Of a stretch of DNA of 64,000 bases, positions 25,836-33,978 are shown piece by piece. The notes under the pieces are model-generated. The model ran no database searches. It had not been told where the DNA came from and was given only the letters and a program-made list of their open reading frames with translations. Numbering within the stretch: position 1 is the first letter of the stretch; every line of letters begins with the position of its first letter. This DNA is from Paraburkholderia mimosarum LMG 23256 = NBRC 106338. Lineage in GTDB: Bacteria; Pseudomonadota; Gammaproteobacteria; Burkholderiales; Burkholderiaceae. The position numbers and the translations under genes were made by a program. Location of the stretch: contig NZ_BBJJ01000024.1 in the NCBI RefSeq assembly GCF_000739815.1, forward strand, positions 1-64,000. The letters run 5' to 3'.

Positions 25836-26558
25836 TCAAACCGGCAGGAACCCGAGCGCTGGCGCGAGCAGCACCATCACCACGCCCGCGATCATCATCG
25901 TGAGGCTCGCGACCACGCCCTCTTCGCTGCCCAGCTCGCGGGCCTTCGCCGTGCCCACGCCGTGGGCCGCCGCGCCAAAGAGCGCGCCCCGCGCGAGCCG
26001 CGTGCGCAGTGGCACGAGGCCGAGCACCAGCTCGCCGAACAGCATGCCGCACACGCCCGTGGCGATCACGAAGAGCGCCGTGAGGTCGCGCGGCGCGTGG
26101 ATCTTGTCGGACACGGCCAGCGCGAACGGCGTGGAGATCGAGCGCGTCATGAGGCTGCGCTGCAACTCGGGAGACAGGTGCAGGAGCTTGGCCAGCGCAA
26201 GCGAACCGCCCACCGCCACGACGATGCCGACCGTCACGCCCACCGTGAGCGAGATCCAGTGGCGCCTGATGAGGTCGCGGTATTCGTAGATCGGCACCGC
26301 GAAGGCCACCGTGGCCGGGCCGAGCAGCCACATGAGCCAGCGCGTGTCCTGGAAGTAGACGGGGTAGGGAATATGGAGCGCGAGGACGAACACGCCGAGC
26401 ACCACGGGCACCGCGACGAGCGGCGTGAGCCACGGCGCGCGAAAGCGCGCATAGAGCGCCTTCGAAGCGAAATAGAGCGCGACGGTCAGGATGAAGCAGA
26501 CGGCGGCGATGAGCCGCGCGGCGTCGTCGGCGAAGAGCGACGAATAGAACGCGTTCAT
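25836..26558 (-). CDS. lrgB: LrgB/CidB family membrane protein
   Basis: This 240-residue polytopic protein has about seven to eight membrane helices and the LrgB signatures LLGPATVAFAVPIYEYRDLI, LMTRSISTPFALAVSDKI and ARGALFGAAAHGVGTAKA. LrgAB/CidAB proteins affect murein hydrolase activity, overflow metabolism or export of small organic acids; the precise function here is unknown. It follows lrgA by 40 bp and is followed by the minisatellite. Confidence 0.9.
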   Translation of the reverse strand: MNAFYSSLFADDAARLIAAVCFILTVALYFASKALYARFRAPWLTPLVAVPVVLGVFVLALHIPYPVYFQDTRWLMWLLGPATVAFAVPIYEYRDLIRRHWISLTVGVTVGIVVAVGGSLALAKLLHLSPELQRSLMTRSISTPFALAVSDKIHAPRDLTALFVIATGVCGMLFGELVLGLVPLRTRLARGALFGAAAHGVGTAKARELGSEEGVVASLTMMIAGVVMVLLAPALGFLPV

Positions 26559-26598
26559 GATGCAGTCACCTTCATTGTCGATTCAGGCGCCTCACGCC

Positions 26599-27078
26599 TC
26601 AAGCCCGCGCCAGGTGGCGCGTGTTGCGCACGCGGCGCAGCGCGAGCCACCGCTCGAGGCGCGCGGCCTGCTCGACGGCGAACGCCACGGCCACCATCAC
26701 CATCAGCGTGCCGCCCACCACGACGAGCGCGAGACGCCAGCCGTCGGCGCGAAAGAGGCCGCCGTACTTGACCGCCGCGACAGCGGCCGGGATGAAGAAC
26801 AGCAGCATGTCGGAGAGCAGCCAGTCGGCGCCCGCCTTTACCCAGCGCGGCGTGACGCCGCCGCAGAGAAGCAGCGCTAGCAGCAGCACGAGGCCCACCA
26901 CGCCGCCCGGCACCGGCAGATGCGTAACGCGCGTGAGCGCGTCGGCGGCATACCAGACGCCCGCCAGCAGCGCAGCCTGCGCCGCGATGCGCCCGATGCG
27001 CCGGCCGAGGCCCGCCACGCCATCCCCGTTGCGCGCGGCGCTTGCGGAGACTTTCGCGGTCGTGTTCGGAGTAGTCAT
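26599..27078 (-). CDS. lrgA: LrgA/CidA family holin-like membrane protein
   Basis: This 159-residue protein has an Ala-rich cytoplasmic N-terminal tail of about 30 residues and four helices. The family segment LPVPGGVVGLVLLLALLLCGGVTPRWVKAGADWLLSDMLLFFIPAAVAAV is well conserved. It acts with LrgB in the inner membrane. TATACT at 27111-27116 (minus strand) is a good -10 for this operon, placing the start of transcription about 25 nt before the ATG. Confidence 0.9.
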   Translation of the reverse strand: MTTPNTTAKVSASAARNGDGVAGLGRRIGRIAAQAALLAGVWYAADALTRVTHLPVPGGVVGLVLLLALLLCGGVTPRWVKAGADWLLSDMLLFFIPAAVAAVKYGGLFRADGWRLALVVVGGTLMVMVAVAFAVEQAARLERWLALRRVRNTRHLARA

Positions 27079-27110
27079 GGCAAACCCTAAGTGACACTGG
27101 AATGGAAGTC

Positions 27111-27116
27111 AGTATA
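27111..27116 (-). promoter_or_regulatory. -10 element of the lrgAB promoter
   Basis: TATACT on the minus strand is a 5/6 match to TATAAT. The -35 region 17 bp upstream is poor, as expected for an activator-dependent LysR-controlled promoter. Confidence 0.55.
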
Positions 27117-27160
27117 GGGTTCCACGCTCCATAAACATAATGACTTAGAATCATCAGTTA

Positions 27161-27177
27161 CATTCCCTATTGGAATG
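27161..27177. promoter_or_regulatory. LysR-type binding site between lrgAB and its divergent regulator
   Basis: CATTCC-N5-GGAATG is a perfect 6-bp inverted repeat containing the T-N11-A LysR pattern. It is centred about 65 bp upstream of the predicted lrgA transcription start, the usual recognition-site position for LysR activators, and about 64 bp from the regulator's start codon. Confidence 0.7.
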
Positions 27178-27232
27178 CACCAACTCGGCACACCGCTGAG
27201 CGTTCCTCCTGCACATTTGTGGAGTCCCGATC

Positions 27233-28180
27233 TTGGAACTGCGCGCGCTTCGCTATTTCATCGAGGTGGTGCGGCAACAGAGTTTCACCGCCGCAGCCGA
27301 AAAACTGCATGTCACACAGCCGACCATCAGCAAGATGGTCAAGGCGCTCGAAGACGAGACGGGCACGCAGCTGCTCCTGCGCGACGCACGCCAGATGGTG
27401 CTGACCGACGCCGGGCGCATCGTCTACCAGCGCGGCCAGGACGTGCTCGCCGCGCAGGCGCAACTGGAGGCCGAGCTTGCCGACCTGGGCACGCTCGGGC
27501 GCGGCGAACTCACCATCGGCATTCCGCCGATGGGCGGCTCGCTCTTCACGCCCGCGATCGCGACGTTCCGCCAGCGCTATCCGAGAATCGAACTGAAGCT
27601 CTTCGAGCAGGGCTCACGGGCGATCGAGGCCGCGCTGATCTCGGGCGAACTGGAGCTGGGCGGCGTGCTGCTGCCCGTGGATCCCGCGCTCATCGACGTC
27701 TTGCCGATCTCGCACGAGCTGCTGTGGCTCGTGGCGCGGCGCGGCTCGCGCTGGGACAACAAGCTCGCGGTGCCGCTCGCGGAGCTGGCCGGCGAGCCGT
27801 TCGTGTTCTACGGCGAGAGCCTCGCGCTCAACGACGTCGTGCTCAACGCGTGCCGTACGGCCGGCTTCGTGCCGCAGGTGGTGGGGCGCAGCGGCCACTG
27901 GGACCTGATGGCGGCGCTCGTGCTGGCCGGCGTGGGCATCGCGCTGCTGCCCGCGCCGTATGTGCGCCGGCTCGACGCCGAGCGTTTCACCTGCCTGCCC
28001 GTGAGCGAGCCGCAGATCACCTGGGACATGGCGATCGGCTGGAAGCGCAGCGGCTATCTATCGCACGCGGCGCGCGCCTGGCTCGAAGTCGCGCGCGCGG
28101 AGTACGGCAAGCCATTCACGTTCCTCGATGACTTCGTGCATCCGCCGGGGCTGGAGAAGCGGCCGGGGCAATCGTCCTGA
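27233..28180 (+). CDS. LysR-family regulator, CidR-like, divergent from lrgAB
   Basis: This 315-residue protein begins LELRALRYFIEVVRQQSFTAAAEKLHVTQPTISKMVKALED, a canonical LysR helix-turn-helix, followed by the two-lobed effector domain starting GELTIGIPPMGG. The start codon is TTG at 27233, with GGAG 8 bp upstream; no ATG fits the conserved N-terminus. Divergent CidR-type regulators control cid/lrg operons in other bacteria, so control of lrgAB via 27161-27177 is likely. Confidence 0.9.
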   Translation: MELRALRYFIEVVRQQSFTAAAEKLHVTQPTISKMVKALEDETGTQLLLRDARQMVLTDAGRIVYQRGQDVLAAQAQLEAELADLGTLGRGELTIGIPPMGGSLFTPAIATFRQRYPRIELKLFEQGSRAIEAALISGELELGGVLLPVDPALIDVLPISHELLWLVARRGSRWDNKLAVPLAELAGEPFVFYGESLALNDVVLNACRTAGFVPQVVGRSGHWDLMAALVLAGVGIALLPAPYVRRLDAERFTCLPVSEPQITWDMAIGWKRSGYLSHAARAWLEVARAEYGKPFTFLDDFVHPPGLEKRPGQSS

Positions 28181-28220
28181 AGCCACGGCCGCGGAAAAGC
28201 AGAAAACGCGAGGCGGTGCA

Positions 28221-29861
28221 TCAAACCACCACGCGCTGAAGTCCGGTATCGCTCGCATGTCTCGCGTGCGCGATGAAGTCGGCGGCGCGCTCGCCGATCA
28301 TCACGGTCGGCGCATTCGTGTTGCCGCCGATGAGCGTCGGCATGACCGAGGCGTCGGCAATGCGCAGGCCCTCCACGCCGCGCACGCGTAATTGCGGATC
28401 GACCACCGAGCGTTCGTCGCCTCCCATGCGGCAAGTCGCTACGGGGTGATAGATCGTGTCGGCATGGCGGGCGATCGTCTCGCGCAGTTGCGCGTCGCTC
28501 TGGCCGGGATCGGTGTAAAGCTCGCTGCCGCCCAGTTGCGCGAGCGCGGGCGCGTCGAGGATGCGCCGGGCAATGCGTGCGCCATTGGCGAGCGCGTCGA
28601 GATCGCGAACATCGGATAGAAAGCGCGGGTCGATCACGGGCGCCACACGCGCGTCGGCGCTCGCGAGCGTGACGGTGCCGCGGCTCGCCGGGCGCAGCAC
28701 GCACACGTGCAGCGAGTAGCCGTGGCCCCAGTGCAGGCGACGGCTGTGATCGTCGACGAGCGCCGTGCAGAAGTGCAGTTGCAGGTCGGGCCGGTCGAGC
28801 TCCGGGCGGCTCTTCAGGAAGCCGCCCGCCTCCGCGACGTTCGTCGTGAGCATGCCGCGCCGCCCGACCAGATAGCGCACGAGGCCCGCGCTCATACGCG
28901 CCGCGCCGCGCAACGAGTAGCCCACGGTCTCGCTCGAATGCACGCGCTTGTTGAAGGTGAAATCGATGTGGTCGATCAGGTTGCGCCCGACGTCGGGCGC
29001 GTCGTGACGCACGGGTATGCCGAGCGCGCGCAACTCTTCGGCGGGGCCGATGCCCGAGCACATCAGCAGCTGCGGCGAGTTGAAGGCGCCCGCCGCGAGG
29101 ATCACCTCGGCGCGCGCCTCGAGCGTCTCGATCGCGCCGCCGCGCGCAAGCTCCACGCCGCTCGCGCGCGCCCCATCGAACGTCACGCGCAGCACCGTGG
29201 CGTTTGCGATCAGATGCAGGTTCGGCAGCTTGCGTGCGCGTGTCTCGTCGTACAGCCAGGCGCGCGCCACCGTCCAGCGTTCGCCGCCGCGCTGCGTCAC
29301 CTGATAGAAGCCGACGCCCTCCTGCTCCTCGCCGTTGAAGTCGTCGTTGAGGCGAAAGCCTGCCTCGCACGCGGCGGCGACAAACCGTACCGCCACCGGA
29401 TTGCGCTCGCGCAGGTCGGCCACGGCGAGCGGCCCGCCCGTGCCATGCCAGGCACTCGCGCCGCGCTCGTTGTCTTCGGCACGCAGGAAGTACGGCAGCA
29501 CGTCGCGCCACGCCCAGCCCGTGCAGCCCAGTTGCGCCCATTCGTCGTAGTCGAGGGGATGGCCGCGCGTGTAGATCATCGCGTTGATGGCGCTCGAGCC
29601 GCCGAAGCCGCGGCCGCGCGGCTGGTAGCCGCGCCGGCCGGCGAGCCCCGGCTGCGGCACGGTCTCGTAGGCGTAGTTGTTTCGCGTGCGAAACGGCACG
29701 AGGGCCGCGACCCCGAGCGGCATCTTGACGAGCGGATTGCGCGCCGTGTGCGGCCCCGCTTCGACGAGCGCGATGCTCGCGTCAGGGCAGCGTTCGGCCA
29801 GGCGCCCGGCCAGCGAGGCGCCGCCCGAGCCGCCGCCTACGATGATGTAATCGTATTGCAT
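28221..29861 (-). CDS. GMC family FAD-dependent oxidoreductase (choline/alcohol dehydrogenase-like)
   Basis: This 546-residue flavoenzyme begins MQYDYIIVGGGSGGASLAGRL (FAD-binding GxGxxG), continues with GRGFGGSSAINAMIYTRGHPLDYDEWA and ends with HPVATCRMG and GGNTNAPTVMIGERAADFI, which carry the active-site histidine and asparagine region. It oxidises an alcohol to an aldehyde; the substrate is not evident. The ATG at 29861 has GGAG 5 bp upstream. A coniferyl-aldehyde-dehydrogenase-like gene nearby could take its product. Confidence 0.9.
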   Translation of the reverse strand: MQYDYIIVGGGSGGASLAGRLAERCPDASIALVEAGPHTARNPLVKMPLGVAALVPFRTRNNYAYETVPQPGLAGRRGYQPRGRGFGGSSAINAMIYTRGHPLDYDEWAQLGCTGWAWRDVLPYFLRAEDNERGASAWHGTGGPLAVADLRERNPVAVRFVAAACEAGFRLNDDFNGEEQEGVGFYQVTQRGGERWTVARAWLYDETRARKLPNLHLIANATVLRVTFDGARASGVELARGGAIETLEARAEVILAAGAFNSPQLLMCSGIGPAEELRALGIPVRHDAPDVGRNLIDHIDFTFNKRVHSSETVGYSLRGAARMSAGLVRYLVGRRGMLTTNVAEAGGFLKSRPELDRPDLQLHFCTALVDDHSRRLHWGHGYSLHVCVLRPASRGTVTLASADARVAPVIDPRFLSDVRDLDALANGARIARRILDAPALAQLGGSELYTDPGQSDAQLRETIARHADTIYHPVATCRMGGDERSVVDPQLRVRGVEGLRIADASVMPTLIGGNTNAPTVMIGERAADFIAHARHASDTGLQRVVV

Positions 29862-30246
29862 CGTCTCCAGTCTCCTGTCGTGGCATGCTACATGCACGCT
29901 CGTTCGTTTCTGGCTTTGCTCGCGCATTGTAGGAATGCGTGCGGGACAGGGGCAGCGTTTATGTCAGAGCGCCACCTCTAATCGTGGCACGGCCTCGCCG
30001 CCTATGATGGAAGGCGGCTCAGGCGTCAGCGCCGAAATGGAAAGGTTCCAGCAAGCTGCACAGGAAACGCTGGAGCGCACAGGCATCGATCACTTCGCTA
30101 ACGCTTCGCGGGGCGAGGACGGTGCGCCAAGCCGCCCCCGGTCACGACAACGAACACAACACGGATGACCGCACGCGAAGCGGGCAGCATGCTTTGCATG
30201 GAATCGGAGGAGCAGGCACTCACTCTGGCCGACAGGAGACAAGCAA
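29862..30246. other. Divergent intergenic region between the GMC oxidoreductase and acyl-CoA dehydrogenase genes
   Basis: No gene is supported in this 385-bp gap; a 77-codon frame at 29935-30168 lacks a ribosome-binding site and recognisable features. One GCCGCC/GGCGGC inverted repeat (29997-30018) encloses TATGAT, a possible -10 within a hairpin loop, but no -35 is convincing. Confidence 0.5.
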
Positions 30247-31995
30247 ATGAACTCGACGGACGTCACGCATCGCCCCGGCACGACACACGAAGTCACGAAC
30301 CAGGCGCCGCCGCTTGCCGACTACAACCTCTTCACCACCGACGCCGCGCTCGGCGAGGCGCTCACGCGCGCGGGCGCGGACTGGCACCGCGAAACCCTGA
30401 CGCGCCACGGCGAGGCGCTGGGCAAAGCGCAAACGCTCGCACTCGCCGACCTCGCCAACCGCCACGAGCCCGAACTGCACACGCACAGCCCGCGCGGCGA
30501 GCGCATCGACGAGATCGAATTCCATCCGGCCTGGCACGAACTGCTCGCGCTGCTGCGCGAGCAAGGGCTGCACGCGCTGCCCTACTCGGACCCGCGCCCA
30601 GGCGCGATGGCCGCGCGCTGCGCGGGCTACTTCCTCCATGCGCAGATCGAGTCGGGTTCGCTCTGCCCGCTCACCATGACGTTCGCGAGCATCCCCGTGC
30701 TGCAGCGCGAGCCGGCGCTGTTCGAAACGCTGCGCGAGGCGCTTTACACACGCGAGCACGACACGCGCGACGTGCCGCTCGCGCAAAAACGCTCGATGAT
30801 GATCGGCATGGGCATGACCGAGAAACAGGGCGGCTCCGACGTGCGCAGCAACCGCACCGAGGCGCGGGCGGCGGGCATCGAGACGGGCCGCGGCGCGGCT
30901 TATCTGCTCACCGGCCACAAGTGGTTCTTCTCCGCGCCGCAGTGCGACGCGCATCTTGTGCTCGCGCGCACCACGGAGCATGACGGCTCGGGCGCCCCCA
31001 GTCTCTCGTGCTTCTTCGTGCCGCGCTATCGCCCCGACGGCACGAAAAACGCGGTGAACGTGCAACGTCTGAAAAACAAGCTCGGCAACCGCTCGAACGC
31101 GAGCAGCGAAGTAGAGTTCTTCGACGCGTACGGTGTCATGGTCGGCGACGAAGGCCGCGGGGTGGCGACCATCATCGAGATGGCGAACTACACGCGGCTC
31201 GACTGCGTGATCGGGAGCGCGGCGCTCATGCGCGCGGCGCTCGTGCAGGCGATCCATCACGCCCGCCACCGTAGCGCGTTCGGCCGCCCGCTCGCGCAGC
31301 AGCCGCTCATGCAGAACGTGCTGGCCGATCTCGCGCTCGAATCGGAGGCGGCGACGGCGCTCTTCATGCGCCTCGCGCGCGCATTCGAGGACAGCGCCGA
31401 TGCCCGACCCGACGAAGACAGCGTCGACACGACCGCGCTCGAAGCGCGCGCCTGGCGGCGCATCGTCACGCCGGCCGCGAAGTTCTGGGTCTGCAAGCGC
31501 GCGCTCGCGTTCACGGGCGAGGCCATGGAGGTGTGGGGCGGCAACGGCTACGTCGAGGAAGGGCCCATGGCGCGCTTTTACCGCGAAGCGCCCGTCAACT
31601 CGATCTGGGAGGGCTCGGGCAACGTGATGTGCCTCGACGTGCTGCGCGCGCTGGAGCGCGAGGCCGACGCCGCGCAGGCGCTCTTTCTCGCGTGGCGGCG
31701 CGACGCGCAGACTCACCCCGTGCTCGACGCCGCGCTCGACCGCCTCTCGGTGCTGCTCAACGGCGCGCCGGGCACGCGCGAGACAAGCGCGCGGCGCATC
31801 GCGCAGCAAATCGTGCTGATCGCGCAGGCCATCCTGCTGCGCGAAGCCGCGCACGAGGGACCGCATGAGACGGCGGATGCGTTCATCGCCACGCGTCTGG
31901 ACGAGCACGACGCCGACTGCGACCGCGTGTTCGGGACGCTGCCCGCGCGCTTCGATCACGCGGCGATCATCGAGCGTGCCTTTCCATCGCGCTGA
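30247..31995 (+). CDS. AidB-like acyl-CoA dehydrogenase family protein
   Basis: This 582-residue flavoprotein resembles AidB, the alkylation-response acyl-CoA dehydrogenase homologue: an N-terminal NQAPPLADYNLFTTDAAL, GMGMTEKQGGSDVRSN, the KWFFSAPQCDAHLVLART loop, WGGNGYVEEGPMARFYREAP with an N-SIWEGSGN segment, and a C-terminal helical extension. AidB binds DNA and destroys some alkylating agents; whether this one does is unknown. AGGAGA 8 bp upstream supports the start. No ada-type genes are nearby. Confidence 0.88.
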   Translation: MNSTDVTHRPGTTHEVTNQAPPLADYNLFTTDAALGEALTRAGADWHRETLTRHGEALGKAQTLALADLANRHEPELHTHSPRGERIDEIEFHPAWHELLALLREQGLHALPYSDPRPGAMAARCAGYFLHAQIESGSLCPLTMTFASIPVLQREPALFETLREALYTREHDTRDVPLAQKRSMMIGMGMTEKQGGSDVRSNRTEARAAGIETGRGAAYLLTGHKWFFSAPQCDAHLVLARTTEHDGSGAPSLSCFFVPRYRPDGTKNAVNVQRLKNKLGNRSNASSEVEFFDAYGVMVGDEGRGVATIIEMANYTRLDCVIGSAALMRAALVQAIHHARHRSAFGRPLAQQPLMQNVLADLALESEAATALFMRLARAFEDSADARPDEDSVDTTALEARAWRRIVTPAAKFWVCKRALAFTGEAMEVWGGNGYVEEGPMARFYREAPVNSIWEGSGNVMCLDVLRALEREADAAQALFLAWRRDAQTHPVLDAALDRLSVLLNGAPGTRETSARRIAQQIVLIAQAILLREAAHEGPHETADAFIATRLDEHDADCDRVFGTLPARFDHAAIIERAFPSR

Positions 31996-32078
31996 GAACC
32001 TGCCCCGACCATCCATCTATCGCACACGCACCGTTCGCCCGCGCGCCACAGCGTCGGCGGACCTCACGAGGACCGACC

Positions 32079-33569
32079 ATGAGGCAGGATCTGCCCGAAG
32101 CCACCGCCCACGACACGCACGCCACGCACGCCACGCACGACGCGCGCGCTGCACATGATGCCCGCGAGCCAGACCCGCGCGCCGCGCTGGACACGCTGCT
32201 CGCCGCGCAACGCGAAGCCTTCCTGCGCGACCCGTTCCCGTCGTGGGAAACGCGCGCGCGCCATCTCAAGACGCTGCGCGACGTGCTGTTCTCGCACCGC
32301 GACGCGCTCGCCGAAGCGATGAACGCCGACTTCGGCCAGCGCTCGAAAGCGGAAGTCGCGCTCGCGGAATTCGTGGTCCTCAAGCAGGAGATCGACGCGG
32401 CGCTCAGGCACGGCGCGCGCTGGATGAAGCCGCGCCGGCGCCCGGTGGGCAAGTGGCTGCTGCCGGGGCGCGCCAAGGTGGTGCCGCAGCCGCTCGGCGT
32501 GGCGGGCATCGTCGTGCCGTGGAACTATCCGCTGCTGCTCGCCGCGAGCCCGCTCGTGTGCGCGCTCGCGGCGGGCAACCGCGCCATGATCAAGATGTCG
32601 GAACTCACGCCGCGCACGTCGGCGCTCTTCGAGGCGTTGATCGGCAAGGCCTTCGCGCGCGACCACGTGGCCGTCGTGAACGGCGATGCCGCGGTGGGCG
32701 CCGCCTTCAGCGCGCTGCCGTTCGACCATCTGCTGTTCACGGGCTCGACGCGCGTGGGTCACGAGGTCATGCGCGCGGCCGCCGCGAACCTCACGCCCGT
32801 CACGCTCGAGCTGGGCGGCAAGTCGCCGGTGATCATCGGCGAAGAGGCGCGCCTGAACTACGCGGTCGACAGCGTGCTGCTAGGCAAGACGCTCAATGCG
32901 GGACAGACCTGCATCGCGCCCGACTACGTGCTGCTGCCGCGCGGTCAGGAAGCGGCCTTCATCGCGCGCGCGCGCACGCGCTTCGCGCAGCTCTATCCCG
33001 ACTTTTCGAACAACCGCGACTACACGTCGATCATCTCGGCGCGCCACTTCGAGCGCCTCCAACGTCTCGCCGGCGAAGCCGAGGCGAGCGGCGCGCAATT
33101 GCACGCGCTCGGCCCGCACGACGCCGCGACGCGGCGCTTCGCGCCCGTCATCGTGACGCAGGCGGGCGCACAGACGGCGCTCATGCAGGAAGAAATCTTC
33201 GGACCGATCTTGCCGCTCGTGCCTTACGACACGCTCGACGAGGCCCTGCGCTACGTGAACGCGCGCCCGCGCCCGCTCTCGCTCTACGTCTACGCCGACG
33301 ACTCGCGCACGGTCGAGCGCGTGACCCGCGAAACGGTGGCGGGCGGCATGTCGGTCAACGAGACGCTCCTGCACCTCGCCGCCGAGGGGCTGCCGTTCGG
33401 CGGCGTGGGCGCGAGCGGCATGGGGGCATATCACGGCTACGAGGGCTTCGTGACGTTCTCGAAGATGAAGCCGGTGTTCACGCAGGCGCGCCTGAACGCG
33501 CGGACACTCATCGCGCCGCCCTACGGCAGACGGATCGCCATGCTGATCAGGTTGATGTTGAAGGCTTGA
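32079..33569 (+). CDS. Coniferyl-aldehyde-dehydrogenase-like NAD(P)-dependent aldehyde dehydrogenase
   Basis: This 496-residue enzyme has an aldehyde dehydrogenase catalytic Glu in TLELGGKSPVII and Cys in NAGQTCIAPDYVLL, plus GVAGIVVPWNYPLLL and a C-terminal GASGMGAYHGYEGFVTFSK typical of class 3 / coniferyl aldehyde dehydrogenases. A His-rich tract of roughly 20 residues (THATHATHDARAAHD) near the N-terminus is unusual. It lies 83 bp after the AidB-like gene. The stop overlaps the convergent FlhB-like gene by 23 bp. Confidence 0.88.
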   Translation: MRQDLPEATAHDTHATHATHDARAAHDAREPDPRAALDTLLAAQREAFLRDPFPSWETRARHLKTLRDVLFSHRDALAEAMNADFGQRSKAEVALAEFVVLKQEIDAALRHGARWMKPRRRPVGKWLLPGRAKVVPQPLGVAGIVVPWNYPLLLAASPLVCALAAGNRAMIKMSELTPRTSALFEALIGKAFARDHVAVVNGDAAVGAAFSALPFDHLLFTGSTRVGHEVMRAAAANLTPVTLELGGKSPVIIGEEARLNYAVDSVLLGKTLNAGQTCIAPDYVLLPRGQEAAFIARARTRFAQLYPDFSNNRDYTSIISARHFERLQRLAGEAEASGAQLHALGPHDAATRRFAPVIVTQAGAQTALMQEEIFGPILPLVPYDTLDEALRYVNARPRPLSLYVYADDSRTVERVTRETVAGGMSVNETLLHLAAEGLPFGGVGASGMGAYHGYEGFVTFSKMKPVFTQARLNARTLIAPPYGRRIAMLIRLMLKA

Positions 33570-33978
33570 AGGGCAGCGCGGGGCGGCCGCCGCGGGCGCC
33601 GCCGATCTCCCGCATGCCGCGAACGTCGTGGATATCGCGCGGGGCGCCGCCGGCCGCGCTCGCGGCAGGATTGCCGTGGCGCGCCTGCGCCGCCGCTTTG
33701 GCCTTCGCGTCGTTCTCCGCTTCGAGCCGGTGCAGCCACGCGAGCAGTTCTGCCACCGCCTGATAAAGCCGCGGCGGGATCTTCGTGTCGAGGTCCACGC
33801 GCATCAGCAGCGAAACCATCTCCGGCGCTTCGTGCACGTAGAGGCCGGCCTCCCGCGCGCGCTGCACGATCATCTCGGCGACGAGGCCGTAGCCCTTCGC
33901 GACCACGCGCGGCGCGCCGTCGGCTTCGGGGGCATCGTAGGCGAGCGCCGCGGCGCTCTTGCGGTGCGTGCGGCTCAT
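33547..33978 (-). CDS. FlhB C-terminal-domain-like protein (FlhX/YlqH type)
   Basis: This 143-residue protein aligns with the cytoplasmic C-terminal part of FlhB: SRTHRKSAAALAYDA, then APRVVAKGYGLVAEMIVQRAREAGLYVHEAPEMVSLLMRVDLDTKIPPRLYQAVAELLAWLHRL. It starts MSRTH, almost exactly where FlhB is autocleaved before PTH, so it mimics the released FlhB-CC fragment. The last 45 residues are low complexity. The ATG overlaps the second FliK-like stop by 4 bp. It may take part in export substrate switching. Confidence 0.85.
   Translation of the reverse strand: MSRTHRKSAAALAYDAPEADGAPRVVAKGYGLVAEMIVQRAREAGLYVHEAPEMVSLLMRVDLDTKIPPRLYQAVAELLAWLHRLEAENDAKAKAAAQARHGNPAASAAGGAPRDIHDVRGMREIGGARGGRPALPFKPSTST

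Noticed and set aside
25567..26289. 240-codon plus-strand frame with GDMRV pentapeptide repeats
   Set aside because: The repeats come from the 15-bp minisatellite, which keeps all frames open; the rest of the frame is antisense to lrgB and has no family resemblance.
25441..26433. Minus-strand frame with HVANA repeats
   Set aside because: Out of frame with lrgB over most of its length, runs through the minisatellite and the riboswitch, and resembles no protein family.
29935..30168. Small protein gene between the GMC and AidB-like genes
   Set aside because: No ribosome-binding site, no recognisable domain, and composition unlike the flanking genes.
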